From Sphaerisporangium rubeum (GTDB taxonomy: Bacteria > Actinomycetota > Actinomycetes > Streptosporangiales > Streptosporangiaceae): 64,000 nt of DNA. This document shows positions 7,457 to 17,056 of the stretch, one piece after another. The notes beneath the pieces were generated by a model. That model was given only the letters and a program-made list of their open reading frames with translations. It searched no databases and was not told the DNA's origin. The stretch lies in the NCBI RefSeq assembly GCF_014207705.1, contig NZ_JACHIU010000001.1, positions 2,906,501 to 2,970,500 on the forward strand, in the 5' to 3' direction. How positions within the stretch are numbered: position 1 is the stretch's first letter; the number at the start of each line of letters is the position of its first letter. The translations under genes were made by a program, and so were the position numbers.

Positions 7457-9409
7457 TCAGGCTTCCTCGATGACGGCGAGCACGGCGCCTGCTTCGACCT
7501 GGTGGCCGGGGGCCGTGCCGACGGTGGTGACGACGCCTGTGGTGGGGGCCTTGATCTGGTGTTCCATCTTCATGGCTTCCAGGGTGAGGATCGGCTGGCC
7601 GGCGGTGACGGCCGTGCCGGGGGTGACCTCGACGCGCAGGACGGTGCCTGGCATGGGGGCCAGGAGGGAGCCGGGGGTGGCGGTGTCCTCGGGGGCCGGC
7701 AGGCGGGGGAGTGCGGTGAGGCGGATCGAGCCGAGGGGGGAGTCGACGAAGAGCGTGTCCTCGTACGCGGCCACGGCGAAGCGGCGCACGACGCCACCGG
7801 TCTCCAGCACCACCTCGGTGGCGGTGGCCGACACCAGGCGGACGTCTTCGTGGCCGTCGGCGACCAGGCCGTCTCTCGTCAGCAGGTACGCCACCTCGAC
7901 GCGTCCGGCCGGGCCCTCGAACGCGGTCCGCTGGGGCTGCGACACGACGTTGCGCCATCCGCTCGGCAGGCCGCCGAGCGCCTTGGCGGTGGCCCGGCGG
8001 CCGGCGGCGAGCGCCAGGGCTCCGGCGAGTGCCGCCAGATCGGCGCCGCCGTCGCCGGGGACGTGGAGGTCGTGGCGGGTCAGGAAGCCGGTGTGCACGT
8101 CCCCTGCCAGGAAGGAGGGGTGGCGCAGGATGCCGACCAGCAGGTCGCGGTTGGTGGCGGGGCCGTGGAGGCGGGACGTGGCGAGCGCGGTGGCGAGGCG
8201 GCGGGCCGCGCCGGAGCGGGTGGGGCCGGTGGCGATGAGTTTGGCGAGCATCGGGTCGTAGTGGACGCCGATGTGCGAGCCGGTCTCCACACCGGAGTCG
8301 AGCCGCAGGTGGGGGCCGGGGCCGTCCGGGACGGTGAAACGCGTGTCCACGCCGGGGACGTCGAACAGGTGCACCGGGCCGCTGCCGGGACGCCAGCCGT
8401 CGGCGGGGTCCTCGGCGTACAGGCGGACCTCGATGGCGTGGCCGGACGGGGCCGGGGGATCGGCGGGGAGGCGTGCGCCTTCGGCGATCTCCAGCTGGAG
8501 ACGGACCAGGTCGAGGCCGTACACGCACTCGGTGACGGGGTGCTCGACCTGGAGACGCGTGTTCATCTCCAGGAACGCCACGGTGTCGCCGGACGGCCCC
8601 GGCTTGACGAGGAACTCGACGGTCCCGGCGCCGACGTACCCGATGGCGGTGGCGGCCCTGGCGGCGGACTCCAGGAGCAGCGCGCGGGTGCCGGCCGCGA
8701 GACCCGGCGCGGGGGTCTCCTCCACGACCTTCTGGTGGCGGCGCTGGATCGAGCAGTCACGTTCGCCGAGCGTCCACACGGTGCCGTGCGTGTCGGCGAG
8801 CACCTGCACCTCGATGTGCCGCGCGTCCTCCAGCAGGGGTTCCACGAACACGGCGCCGTCGCCGAACGCCGCCGCGGCCTCGCGTCGCGCCGCCGCCACC
8901 GCCTCGGCCAGCTCGGCGGCGTCGCGCACGGTCCGCATGCCACGGCCCCCGCCGCCGGCGGATGCCTTGACCAGCACGGGGAACGTCAGCCCTTCGTCCT
9001 CGGGGTCCAGGGACGGCAGGAGCGGCACCCCGGCGCGGCCCATCAGCTCCTTGGCCTCGATCTTGGAGCCCATCGCCGCGATCGCCTCAGGCGCCGGCCC
9101 GACCCAGGTCAGCCCGGCGTCGAGCACGGCACGCGCGAACTCGGCGTTCTCCGACAGGAACCCGTAACCGGGATGGACGGCGTCGGCGCCGGCGGCACGC
9201 GCCGCCTCGATGATCGACGGCACGGACAGATAGGTGTCGGCGGGCCGGGCCCCAGGCAGCCGCACCGCCTGGTCGGCCTCGGCGGCGTGCGGTGAGCCGG
9301 TGTCGGCGTCGGAGAACACCGCGACCGTCCCGATCCCGAGCGCACGGCAGGTACGGAAGATCCGTCGCGCGATCTCTGCGCGGTTGGCCACAAGCAGCCG
9401 TGTGATCAT
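7457..9409 (-). CDS. Acyl-CoA carboxylase alpha subunit (biotin carboxylase plus biotin carrier)
   Basis: A 650-residue fusion of biotin carboxylase and biotin carboxyl carrier domains, the alpha subunit of acetyl/propionyl/3-methylcrotonyl-CoA carboxylases. The N-terminus (LLVANRAEIARRIFRTCRAL) and ATP-grasp motif KASAGGGGRGMR are clear, as is ERDCSIQRRHQKVVEE. The C-terminal biotin domain ends with EAMKMEHQIKAP, the modified lysine being near residue 614. It consumes ATP and bicarbonate to carboxylate biotin, which the beta subunit uses. It lies between the beta subunit (90 bases upstream) and the hydratase (75 bases downstream), all on the same strand. Family members in leucine or terpene catabolism have this gene order. 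Confidence 0.93.
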   Translation of the reverse strand: MITRLLVANRAEIARRIFRTCRALGIGTVAVFSDADTGSPHAAEADQAVRLPGARPADTYLSVPSIIEAARAAGADAVHPGYGFLSENAEFARAVLDAGLTWVGPAPEAIAAMGSKIEAKELMGRAGVPLLPSLDPEDEGLTFPVLVKASAGGGGRGMRTVRDAAELAEAVAAARREAAAAFGDGAVFVEPLLEDARHIEVQVLADTHGTVWTLGERDCSIQRRHQKVVEETPAPGLAAGTRALLLESAARAATAIGYVGAGTVEFLVKPGPSGDTVAFLEMNTRLQVEHPVTECVYGLDLVRLQLEIAEGARLPADPPAPSGHAIEVRLYAEDPADGWRPGSGPVHLFDVPGVDTRFTVPDGPGPHLRLDSGVETGSHIGVHYDPMLAKLIATGPTRSGAARRLATALATSRLHGPATNRDLLVGILRHPSFLAGDVHTGFLTRHDLHVPGDGGADLAALAGALALAAGRRATAKALGGLPSGWRNVVSQPQRTAFEGPAGRVEVAYLLTRDGLVADGHEDVRLVSATATEVVLETGGVVRRFAVAAYEDTLFVDSPLGSIRLTALPRLPAPEDTATPGSLLAPMPGTVLRVEVTPGTAVTAGQPILTLEAMKMEHQIKAPTTGVVTTVGTAPGHQVEAGAVLAVIEEA

Positions 9410-9499
9410 GTCGAGGTCACATCCAGTCGCGGGGACCGGCGGGGACGGACGATCCGGACGGAGATCTCCTCCGGGTGGAGTTCTGTGCTCATGCTGCGG

Positions 9500-11089
9500 T
9501 CACATCCGGAAGACGCCGAAACCGGCGGAGGCGGGAGGTGGGGGAGGGGAGGAGCAGATGGCGGACAGGCACAGGCCGAGGACGGTGCGGGTGTCCCGGG
9601 GGTCGATCACGCCGTCGTCGTACAGGCGGCCGGACAGGAAGAACGCCAGGGACTCGGCTTCGATCTGGGCCTCCACCATCTGGCGCATCGCGGCGTCGGC
9701 CTCCTCGTCGTACACCTGGCCGCGGGCCTGCGCGGCGGCGCGGCCGACGATGGACAGCACGCCGGCGAGCTGCGCGGGGCCCATGACGGCGGACTTGGCG
9801 CTCGGCCAGGAGAACAGGAAGCGTGGCGCGTAGGCGCGGCCGCACATGCCGTAGTTGCCGGCGCCGTAGGACGCACCCATGACGACGGTGAGGTGCGGCA
9901 CGGCCGAGTTGGCCACCGCGTTGATCATCATCGCGCCGTGCTTGATGATGCCGCCTTGCTCGTACCGCTTGCCGACCATGTAGCCGGTGGTGTTCTGCAG
10001 GAACACCAGTGGCGTTCCGGTGCGGTCGGCGAGCTGGATGAACTGCGCCGCCTTCTGCGACTCCTCGCTGAACAGCACTCCTCGCGCGTTGGCGAGGATC
10101 CCGACCGGGTGGCCGTGCAGCTCGGCCCACCCGGTGACCAGCCCGGCCCCGTACAGGGCCTTGAACTCGTCGAACTCGCTGCCGTCCACGACCCGCGCGA
10201 TCACCTCACGCGGGTCGAACGGCACCTTCAGGTCCTCCGGCACCACCCCGAGCAGTTCGTCCTCGTCGTACAGCGGCGGCGCACCCACCCGGGAAGGAGC
10301 GGCGGGCCGGTTGAGCCGCCGCACGATCCGCCGGCCGATGCGCAGCGCGTCGTGCTCGTCGAGGGCCAGATGGTCGGCGAGCCCGGACACCCGTGCGTGC
10401 ATCTCGGCGCCGCCGAGGGACTCGTCGTCGGCGTCCTCCCCGGTGGCCATCTTGACCAGCGGCGGCCCGCCGAGGAACACCTTGGCTCTCTCCTTGACCA
10501 TGACCACGTGGTCGCTCAGCCCCGGCACGTACGCGCCGCCGGCGGTGGAGTTGCCGAACACCAGCGCCACCGTCGGCACGCCGGCCGCCGACAGCCGTGT
10601 GAGGTCGCGGAACACCTGGCCGCCGGGGATGAAGATCTCCTTCTGGGTCGGCAGGTCCGCGCCGCCGGACTCCACGAGGTTGATCAGCGGCAGGCGGTTC
10701 TCCAGCGCGATGTCGGAGGCCCGCAGCGACTTGCGCAGCGTCCACGGGTTGGACGACCCGCCGCGCACGGTCGGGTCGTTGGCGACGATCACGCATTCGA
10801 CGCCTTCGACGACCCCGATCCCGGTGACGACGCTCGCACCGACCGGAAAATCGGTGCCCCACGCGGCCAGCGGCGACAGCTCAAGGAACGGCGAGTCGGG
10901 ATCGACGAGCAGCTCGACGCGTTCCCTCGCGGTCAGCTTCCCCCGCGCGCGGTGCCGGTCGACGTATTTGGCGCCACCTCCGGCGACGGCCTTGGCCTGT
11001 TCCGCGCCGAGGTCCGCGAGCTTGGCGAGCATGGCCTCCCGCCTGGCCCGGACGGCGGGGTCGGCGGGGTCGAGACGGCTGTGGATCAC
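9500..11089 (-). CDS. Acyl-CoA carboxylase beta subunit (carboxyltransferase)
   Basis: A 529-residue carboxyltransferase that moves the carboxyl group from biotin to an acyl-CoA. Family stretches include RERVELLVDPDSPFLELSPL, INLVESGGADLPTQ, VFGNSTAGGAYVPGL and ASYGAGNYGMCGRAY. The last motif and the overall length suit 3-methylcrotonyl-CoA or geranyl-CoA carboxylases better than propionyl-CoA carboxylase, though specificity cannot be read reliably. The GTG start has AGGAG six bases upstream. The C-terminal tail (SSPPPPPASAGFGVFRM) is longer and more proline-rich than usual. It is the first gene of the four-gene catabolic operon. Confidence 0.93.
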   Translation of the reverse strand: MIHSRLDPADPAVRARREAMLAKLADLGAEQAKAVAGGGAKYVDRHRARGKLTARERVELLVDPDSPFLELSPLAAWGTDFPVGASVVTGIGVVEGVECVIVANDPTVRGGSSNPWTLRKSLRASDIALENRLPLINLVESGGADLPTQKEIFIPGGQVFRDLTRLSAAGVPTVALVFGNSTAGGAYVPGLSDHVVMVKERAKVFLGGPPLVKMATGEDADDESLGGAEMHARVSGLADHLALDEHDALRIGRRIVRRLNRPAAPSRVGAPPLYDEDELLGVVPEDLKVPFDPREVIARVVDGSEFDEFKALYGAGLVTGWAELHGHPVGILANARGVLFSEESQKAAQFIQLADRTGTPLVFLQNTTGYMVGKRYEQGGIIKHGAMMINAVANSAVPHLTVVMGASYGAGNYGMCGRAYAPRFLFSWPSAKSAVMGPAQLAGVLSIVGRAAAQARGQVYDEEADAAMRQMVEAQIEAESLAFFLSGRLYDDGVIDPRDTRTVLGLCLSAICSSPPPPPASAGFGVFRM

Positions 11090-11122
11090 GCTGCGCTCCT
11101 GAGATCGTCCTCGCGTCGCAGG

Positions 11123-12661
11123 CTACCCGCAGTGGGACCAGCCGCTCTGCCAGGAGGTACCCGCGTGGCTGCCACCCCAGATGACGCAGGCCTTCCCGGC
11201 GGTGAGCCGCACCGGCCCGGCGTACGCGGTGAACATGCCGCCGTCGGACTGCGACGCGCCGCCTTGCACCTTGAGCACGGCCGACATCCGGACCTTCTGC
11301 GGCGCGACGTACTTGGCCATGGTCACCACGCAGTTCTTGCCGGCGGTCGCGTTGTACATGAGCACGACCGTGGCGTTCGCGCCGAGCGCGTGCGCGTCGA
11401 TCCGCTTGTACCCGGACCCGCAGACCTGCGCCGCGGTGTACGGGTTGGGCTTCGGCGACGGGCTGGGTTTCGGCGTCGGCGTCGGCTTCGGGGTGGGGGT
11501 GGCCGAAGGGGTCGCGCTGGGGGTGGGGGACGGCGCAGGGGTCGGTGTGCGGGTCCGCGACGGCGACGGCGAAGGGGTGCGGGACGTGCGGGCCGCCGCC
11601 GGACGGCTGGGCCGCGGGGACGGCGTGCGGGTGCGCCGCGTCGGCGTGGCCGTCGGCGACCCGGCCGGCTCGGCGGTGGGTTCCTCGCTGCCTTCCACAC
11701 CGGCGACGACCGGCGGCTGCGCCTGCGGGGGATCGGCGCCGGCGCGCAGGGCCAGGGTGGCGCCGGCCGCGAGCACGGCGGCGACGAGGCCGGCCGCCAC
11801 CGGCACGAGCACCGGCCGCAGGCGGCGCGGCGCACGCGGCGGCGGTGGCGGGACGAACGGCCGGCCCATCAGGTGGGACAGCACCTGCTCGGCCGTCGGC
11901 CTGCGCGCCGGGTCCTTGGCGAGGCACGCGGCCACCAGGTCGCGCAGCGGCCCGTCCAGGGGGCCGAGGTCAGGCGGCTCGTGCAGGATGCGGTTGATCA
12001 CCGCGGGGATGGAGTCGTTGCCGAACGCGGGCCGTCCCCCGGCCGCGTAGACCATCGTGACACCCCACGCGAACACGTCCACCGCCGAGGTGAGCGGCCC
12101 GCCGCCGAGCTGCTCAGGCGCCAGGTACGACGGCGTGCCGATCGTGTCGGCGGTGAGCGTGGCGCCGGGGGTGTCCAGCGCGCGGGCCACACCGAAGTCG
12201 ATGACGACGGGCCCTTCGGGGCCCATGAGCACGTTGGCCGGTTTGAAGTCGCGGTGCAGGACGCCGGCGCTGTGGATCGCGGCGAGCGCGGTCGCCGTGC
12301 TGACCGCCACCCGGTCGAGCGCGGCGCCACGCCGCGGCCCTTCGCGGTCCACCAGCAGCCGCAGCGACGGTCCCGGCACGTACTCGCTCACGATGTACGG
12401 CCGGTCGCCTTCGACGTCGGCGTGCAGCACCGGCGCGGTGCAGAACCGCGCGACCCGCCGCGCGACCTCGACCTCGCGCAGGAACCTGGCCCTGGCGTCG
12501 CCGTCGTCCGACAGCCGCGCGTGCAGCAGCTTGACCGCGACCGGCTCCCCGGACGGCCCCCGGCCGAGGTAGACGACCCCCTGGCCGCCTTCCCCGAGGC
12601 GTCCGAGCAGCTCGAACGCCCCCAGGCGGTGCGGATCGCCGCCGGTGAGCGCCTGCGTCAC
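11123..12661 (-). CDS. Transmembrane Ser/Thr protein kinase with extracellular sensor-like domain
   Basis: A 512-residue Hanks-type kinase. The kinase domain spans residues about 15-265: LGEGGQGVVY loop at 22-31, ATP-binding lysine at 44, catalytic HRDFKPAN at 136-143, DFG at 155-157 and GTPSYLAPEQ in the activation segment. Proline-rich residues follow, then one membrane segment near 285-305 (VLVPVAAGLVAAVLAAGATL). Outside the cell come about 100 residues of Thr/Pro/Ser repeats and a C-terminal domain of about 95 residues with three cysteines (VCGSGYK, NCVVTM, ACVIWG) and a fourth in the terminal HCG. No PASTA repeats are seen, so it is not a PknB orthologue; the ligand is unknown. The start is a GTG. 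Confidence 0.92.
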   Translation of the reverse strand: MTQALTGGDPHRLGAFELLGRLGEGGQGVVYLGRGPSGEPVAVKLLHARLSDDGDARARFLREVEVARRVARFCTAPVLHADVEGDRPYIVSEYVPGPSLRLLVDREGPRRGAALDRVAVSTATALAAIHSAGVLHRDFKPANVLMGPEGPVVIDFGVARALDTPGATLTADTIGTPSYLAPEQLGGGPLTSAVDVFAWGVTMVYAAGGRPAFGNDSIPAVINRILHEPPDLGPLDGPLRDLVAACLAKDPARRPTAEQVLSHLMGRPFVPPPPPRAPRRLRPVLVPVAAGLVAAVLAAGATLALRAGADPPQAQPPVVAGVEGSEEPTAEPAGSPTATPTRRTRTPSPRPSRPAAARTSRTPSPSPSRTRTPTPAPSPTPSATPSATPTPKPTPTPKPSPSPKPNPYTAAQVCGSGYKRIDAHALGANATVVLMYNATAGKNCVVTMAKYVAPQKVRMSAVLKVQGGASQSDGGMFTAYAGPVRLTAGKACVIWGGSHAGTSWQSGWSHCG

Positions 12662-12753
12662 TCAGAACCCCCGTGAATCATGACTTGGTGGTGTTTGCCG
12701 GTTCTCGGCACGCTATCAGCGGGACGCCGTCAGCCGCCGGTGACTTGAGAGGC

Positions 12754-14112
12754 TCAGATGGCCTTCCCGGGGTTCATGATGCCGAGGGGATCGAAGACGT
12801 TCTTGATCCCCCGTTGCACGTCGCCGGAGACCTCTCCGCGCTCCAGGTCCAGCCAGCGGCGCTTGAGCACCCCCACGCCGTGCTCCCCGGTCAGCGTGCC
12901 GCCGAGGCGCAGCGCCGCGCGGAACACGTCGTCGGCGGCGGCCCACACGTGCGGCGGCGGCTCGGCCAGGCCGCGCTCGAAGATGAACACCGGATGCAGG
13001 TTGCCGTCGCCGGCGTGCGCCACCGTGCTGATCAGCGCGCCGTGCCGCTCCGCCGCCGCCTCGATCTCGGAGATCATCACCGGCAGCGCGGACCGCGGCA
13101 CGCACACGTCCTCGACCAGGCACGTGCCGAGCCGTTCCTTGGCCTGGTACGCCAGCCGCCGCACCCCGATCAGCTCCTCGGCCTCATCGGGGCTGGAGGT
13201 GGCGGCCACGAACGTCGCGCCGTTCTCCTCGCACAGCGCGGCCATGCGCTCGGCCGCGCCGGGGACGCCGTCGTCGGACTGGCCGATCAGCATGGCCCGC
13301 ACCCCGGGTTCGAGGCCGATGTTCTTCCAGTCGTCGATGGCCTTGAGGGTGTTGCGGTCCATGAGCTCCAGCAGCGAGGGACGGCACCCGGCGGCGATGA
13401 TGGCCGCCACGGCGTCCCCGGCGGCGCGCAGCGAGGGAAACTCGGCGGCGAACGTCGCAGGCGGCGTCTCCGGCGCGCGGCGCAGCCGCAGCGTGGCCGC
13501 GGTGATCACACCGAGCGTGCCCTCGGACCCGACGAACAGGCCGGTGAGGTCGTACCCGGTGACGCCTTTCATGGTGCGCCGGCCGGTGGCGAGCACCCGG
13601 CCGTCCGGCAGCACGACCTCGAGGCCGAGCACCGAGTCGCGGGTCACGCCGTACTTGACGCAGCGCAGCCCGCCGGCGTTGGTGGCGAGGTTGCCGCCGA
13701 TGGTGGAGATCTCGTACGACGACGGGTCCGGCGCGTACATCAGCCCGTGCGCGCGCGCGGCGCGGTCCAGGTCGGCGGTGATCACGCCGGGTTCCACGAC
13801 GGCGATCTCGTCGGCCGGGGACAGCTCGCGCACGGCCGTCATGCGGATCATGGAGAGCATCACGCAGCCCTCCACGGCGGTGGCGCCGCCGGCGAGACCG
13901 GTGCCGGCGCCGCGCGGCACCACCGGCACGCGGTGCTCGGTGGCCCAACGCAGCGTGGTCACCACGTCGTCGCGGCTCTCGGCGACGACGGCGCACAGCG
14001 GCGTGCCTGGTGGAAGGAATGTTTGGTCGCGAGCGTAGGCACCGGCGACGTCGGGATCGGTCAGCACACGGCCCGCGGGCAGGGCCGCGACGAGGTCAGC
14101 CAGGTGGTTCAC
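12754..14112 (-). CDS. glcD: FAD-linked oxidase (GlcD / D-lactate dehydrogenase family)
   Basis: A 452-residue flavoprotein of the VAO family, related to the GlcD subunit of glycolate oxidase and to D-lactate dehydrogenases, which oxidise 2-hydroxy acids. The FAD-binding domain shows VVPRGAGTGLAGGA near residue 67, PDPSSYEISTIGGNLATNAGG near 130 and FVGSEGTLGVIT near 195. The C-terminal cap has AHAGDGNLHPVF and TLTGEHGVGVLK, which carry metal- or substrate-binding histidines. No iron-sulfur subunit gene (GlcF) is adjacent, so it may work alone. It starts with GTG and is divergent from the M6 protease gene. Confidence 0.9.
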   Translation of the reverse strand: MNHLADLVAALPAGRVLTDPDVAGAYARDQTFLPPGTPLCAVVAESRDDVVTTLRWATEHRVPVVPRGAGTGLAGGATAVEGCVMLSMIRMTAVRELSPADEIAVVEPGVITADLDRAARAHGLMYAPDPSSYEISTIGGNLATNAGGLRCVKYGVTRDSVLGLEVVLPDGRVLATGRRTMKGVTGYDLTGLFVGSEGTLGVITAATLRLRRAPETPPATFAAEFPSLRAAGDAVAAIIAAGCRPSLLELMDRNTLKAIDDWKNIGLEPGVRAMLIGQSDDGVPGAAERMAALCEENGATFVAATSSPDEAEELIGVRRLAYQAKERLGTCLVEDVCVPRSALPVMISEIEAAAERHGALISTVAHAGDGNLHPVFIFERGLAEPPPHVWAAADDVFRAALRLGGTLTGEHGVGVLKRRWLDLERGEVSGDVQRGIKNVFDPLGIMNPGKAI

Positions 14113-14200
14113 GCATGTGAGCGTATGTGCCGCTCGCCGATTTCTCCCACTCGGGGTCCGGTGTCGACTCCCGCAGATGACGATTCAGCAACATCCCGAG

Positions 14201-14224
14201 TTTACTTTACTTTCGCTTTACTTT
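14201..14224. promoter_or_regulatory. AT-rich TTTAC repeats upstream of the M6 protease gene
   Basis: Within very GC-rich DNA this segment is almost purely T, A and C: TTTAC occurs at 14201, 14206 and 14217 with a TTTCGC between. It lies 54-77 bases before the protease start and is followed by TAACGT at 14231, a possible -10 box. It may be an activator site or the promoter itself; this is inference. Confidence 0.3.
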
Positions 14225-14277
14225 TTCCTCTAACGTCCGCTTTGCCGATTCTGGCGGTTGTATGAGGAGGATCCCTG

Positions 14278-17055
14278 TTGTCACGCAGAGTCAGGCGTCT
14301 CGCCGCGACGCTGCCGGTCCTCGGACTGGCGGCTGCGACGCTCGTGGTCACGGGCTCGGCTTCCCCGGCCACGGCGGGGGACGGCACCGCAGCCCGGTAC
14401 CAGCCGAAGGCGAGCGACTACTACATCAACTACGCCCCTCCGCGGGTGCAGGCCGAGTCCGCCACCAAGGCCGACGAGAAGGTCGACACCAAGGCGGGGC
14501 GGAAGGGCCACGTGCCCACGGCCGAGGAATTCGACAAGAAGCACAACCTCGGTAACCCCGTCGCCGCGCGAGTGCTCAACAAGCACGAGCGCCAGGCGGT
14601 ACGCACCGGCAAGAACCCCTTCGAATGGCTGTACAAGAAGGCGAAGGTCACGCAGGAAGCCAAGCTGCTGACCCTGCTGGTCGAGTTCAACGACAAGGCC
14701 AACGACGACTTCTCCGGCTTCAGCCGTCCGCGCAGCACCGACGACACGACCGACTGTGTCACCGAGCCGGCCGGCACGCTGCTCAACGGGCCGCTGCACA
14801 ACACGATTCCGAACCCCGCCACGGCAGCAGGCGGCGGCAAGGACAACAACTCGATGTGGGTGCCGGACTTCAACAACGCGCACTACAACTCGATGCTCTA
14901 CTCCTCCAAGGGGATCACCAAGCGGGTCCGCACGGACCTGAAGGACCCCCGGGACGGCAAGCCGGGCATCGACATCTCCGGCAACACCCTGAAGAACATG
15001 TACGAGGAGATGTCCAAGGGCGCCTACACCGTCACCGGTGAGGCCATCGGCTGGCTGAAGGTCCCCCACTCCGAGGCGTGGTACGGCGCCGGCGCCTGCA
15101 ACGCGGCACCGCAGGACATGTCCGGCCACCCGGACAACCCGCGTGGCGCGTCCCAGCTCGGCATCGACGCGGTGAACGTCCTCGCGGCGCAGAACCCGAA
15201 CTTCCCGTGGGCCGACTACGACAAGGAGGACACCTCCGACGCGGACGGCGACGGGAACTTCAACGAGCCCGACGGCGTGGTCGACCACCTGGTGCTCGTG
15301 CACGCCGGTGAGGACAAGTCGGGTGGCGGCGGCAACGAGGGCACGTACGCCATCTGGGCCCACTCCAGCGCCATCCCCGGCGGCTACACCGTCCCCGGCA
15401 CCAGCGTCAAGATCTCGAACTACATCGTGCAGCCCGAGGACTCCGGCGTCGGCGTCTTCGCGCACGAGTACGGCCACGACCTCGGCCTGCCGGACCTGTA
15501 CGACTCCAGCAACGGCGGCGACAGCGACGTCGAGTTCTGGGACCTGATGTCGACCGGTTCGCACTCCGGCCCCATCTTCCAGTCCCTGCCGACCCACATG
15601 GGTCTGTGGGACAAGTGGGTGCTCGGCTGGGCCAACCCGAAGGTCGTCGAGCCCGGGTCCGGGACCAAGCTGCTGACCGTCGGCCAGAGCTCGCGCACGC
15701 CGAAGCTCACCGAGGACGGCGTGCGGGTCAACCTGCCGCCGAAGACGGTGGTGCTCACCACGCCGCACAGCGGGTCCAACGTCTGGTACTCCGGCAACGA
15801 CCAGGACTGGGCCGACGTGCGGCTCACCCGGTCGATCGCGGTGCCGTCCGGCACGGACGTGAAGTTCCGGTTCTGGACCGACTACACGATCGAGGCCGAC
15901 TGGGACTTCGGGTTCGTCGAGGTCTCCACCGACGGCGGCGCGACGTGGAAAGAACAGAAGGTCTACGGCGCGGACGGCACGCTCGTCTCCACCGACGACG
16001 GCTACGCCGACCCCAACCACCGCCTGGTCGACTACGGCAACAAGAAGTACGGCCTCACCGGTGACTCCGGCGGCTGGCAGAACTACTACGTCGACCTCGC
16101 GCCGTTCGCCGGCCAGAACATCACGCTGCGCACCCGGTACGCCACCGACGCGGCGGCGGCCGAGCGTGGCTGGTTCCTCGACGACTTCTCCGTGACCAAC
16201 GGTTCCACCACGGTCTGGAGCGACGACGTCGAGTCCGGCGACAACGGCTGGACCCCCACCGTGACCACCTTCACCGACACCACCGGTACGGGCTGGAAGC
16301 GGTACAGCGGTTCGAGCGAGAGCGCGCAGTACTACCTGGCCGAGTGGCGCAACCTCGACGGCTTCGACAAGGGCCTGCAGTACGCCTACGACACGACCTG
16401 GCTGCGTGACGGCGCCTGGAACGTCGAGAAGACGCCGTACAACGCGCCTGGTCTGCTGGTGTGGCTGCGCGACACGTCCTACACCGCCAACAACGCCTCG
16501 GCGAACCTGTGGGCTCCGCCGTCGCTCGGCGCCAAGGGTCAGCTCCTGCTGGTGGACTCCCACTTCGACCCGCTGCGCCGCACCGGCGCCGCGGCCGCGG
16601 CGGACCCCGGCGTGCTGAAGAACATCCCGTCCCGGCCGCAGTCCTCCAACGCGGCGTTCGGCTTCAACAAGACGTACTCCTTCAAGGAGTGCCTGGAGTC
16701 CGCGCCGTTCGTCCCGGTCTGCACGAACTTCGGCCCGCAGAGCCCGATCAAGGAGTTCACCGACGCCAAGGGCTGGTACCCGGGTCTGGAGATCCGTGAC
16801 GACGGCCTGTACTACCGGTTCCGCGACGGCTCGACGGTCGTGCCGTCCAAGGGGAACCAGCTGTACTCGGCGCGGATCGTCAACCCCGACGGCACTCCGG
16901 CGACGGACCTGTACGGCGAGACCGTCAACGGGTTCACCCTCGGCTCCGGCAACCCCGGCGACGAGGGCAAGCAGCTCGGCGTGAAGATCAAGCTGATCTC
17001 ACCGCTGCCGGGCAACCTCGGGGTCATCCTCCAGGTGACCGCGTCCAAGAAGTGA
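14278..17055 (+). CDS. Secreted immune inhibitor A-type metalloprotease (peptidase M6)
   Basis: A 925-residue secreted zinc protease. Residues 1-36 are a signal peptide (RRVRRLAATLPVLGLAAATL, cleavage near SPATA-GDG). The catalytic zinc motif HEYGHDLGLPD lies at residues 396-406, followed by DLMSTGSHSG as in InhA-type M6 peptidases. Beyond residue 480 are beta-rich regions resembling the MAM/VEG accessory domains of InhA (DFGFVEVSTDGGATWK, RGWFLDDFSV). The start is TTG at 14278, chosen for its AGGAGG eight bases upstream and the signal peptide. Calcium-like acidic runs (TSDADGDGNFNEPDG) are visible. InhA enzymes degrade extracellular proteins, including antimicrobial peptides. A strong hairpin follows the stop. 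Confidence 0.93.
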   Translation: MSRRVRRLAATLPVLGLAAATLVVTGSASPATAGDGTAARYQPKASDYYINYAPPRVQAESATKADEKVDTKAGRKGHVPTAEEFDKKHNLGNPVAARVLNKHERQAVRTGKNPFEWLYKKAKVTQEAKLLTLLVEFNDKANDDFSGFSRPRSTDDTTDCVTEPAGTLLNGPLHNTIPNPATAAGGGKDNNSMWVPDFNNAHYNSMLYSSKGITKRVRTDLKDPRDGKPGIDISGNTLKNMYEEMSKGAYTVTGEAIGWLKVPHSEAWYGAGACNAAPQDMSGHPDNPRGASQLGIDAVNVLAAQNPNFPWADYDKEDTSDADGDGNFNEPDGVVDHLVLVHAGEDKSGGGGNEGTYAIWAHSSAIPGGYTVPGTSVKISNYIVQPEDSGVGVFAHEYGHDLGLPDLYDSSNGGDSDVEFWDLMSTGSHSGPIFQSLPTHMGLWDKWVLGWANPKVVEPGSGTKLLTVGQSSRTPKLTEDGVRVNLPPKTVVLTTPHSGSNVWYSGNDQDWADVRLTRSIAVPSGTDVKFRFWTDYTIEADWDFGFVEVSTDGGATWKEQKVYGADGTLVSTDDGYADPNHRLVDYGNKKYGLTGDSGGWQNYYVDLAPFAGQNITLRTRYATDAAAAERGWFLDDFSVTNGSTTVWSDDVESGDNGWTPTVTTFTDTTGTGWKRYSGSSESAQYYLAEWRNLDGFDKGLQYAYDTTWLRDGAWNVEKTPYNAPGLLVWLRDTSYTANNASANLWAPPSLGAKGQLLLVDSHFDPLRRTGAAAAADPGVLKNIPSRPQSSNAAFGFNKTYSFKECLESAPFVPVCTNFGPQSPIKEFTDAKGWYPGLEIRDDGLYYRFRDGSTVVPSKGNQLYSARIVNPDGTPATDLYGETVNGFTLGSGNPGDEGKQLGVKIKLISPLPGNLGVILQVTASKK

Positions 17056-17056
17056 C

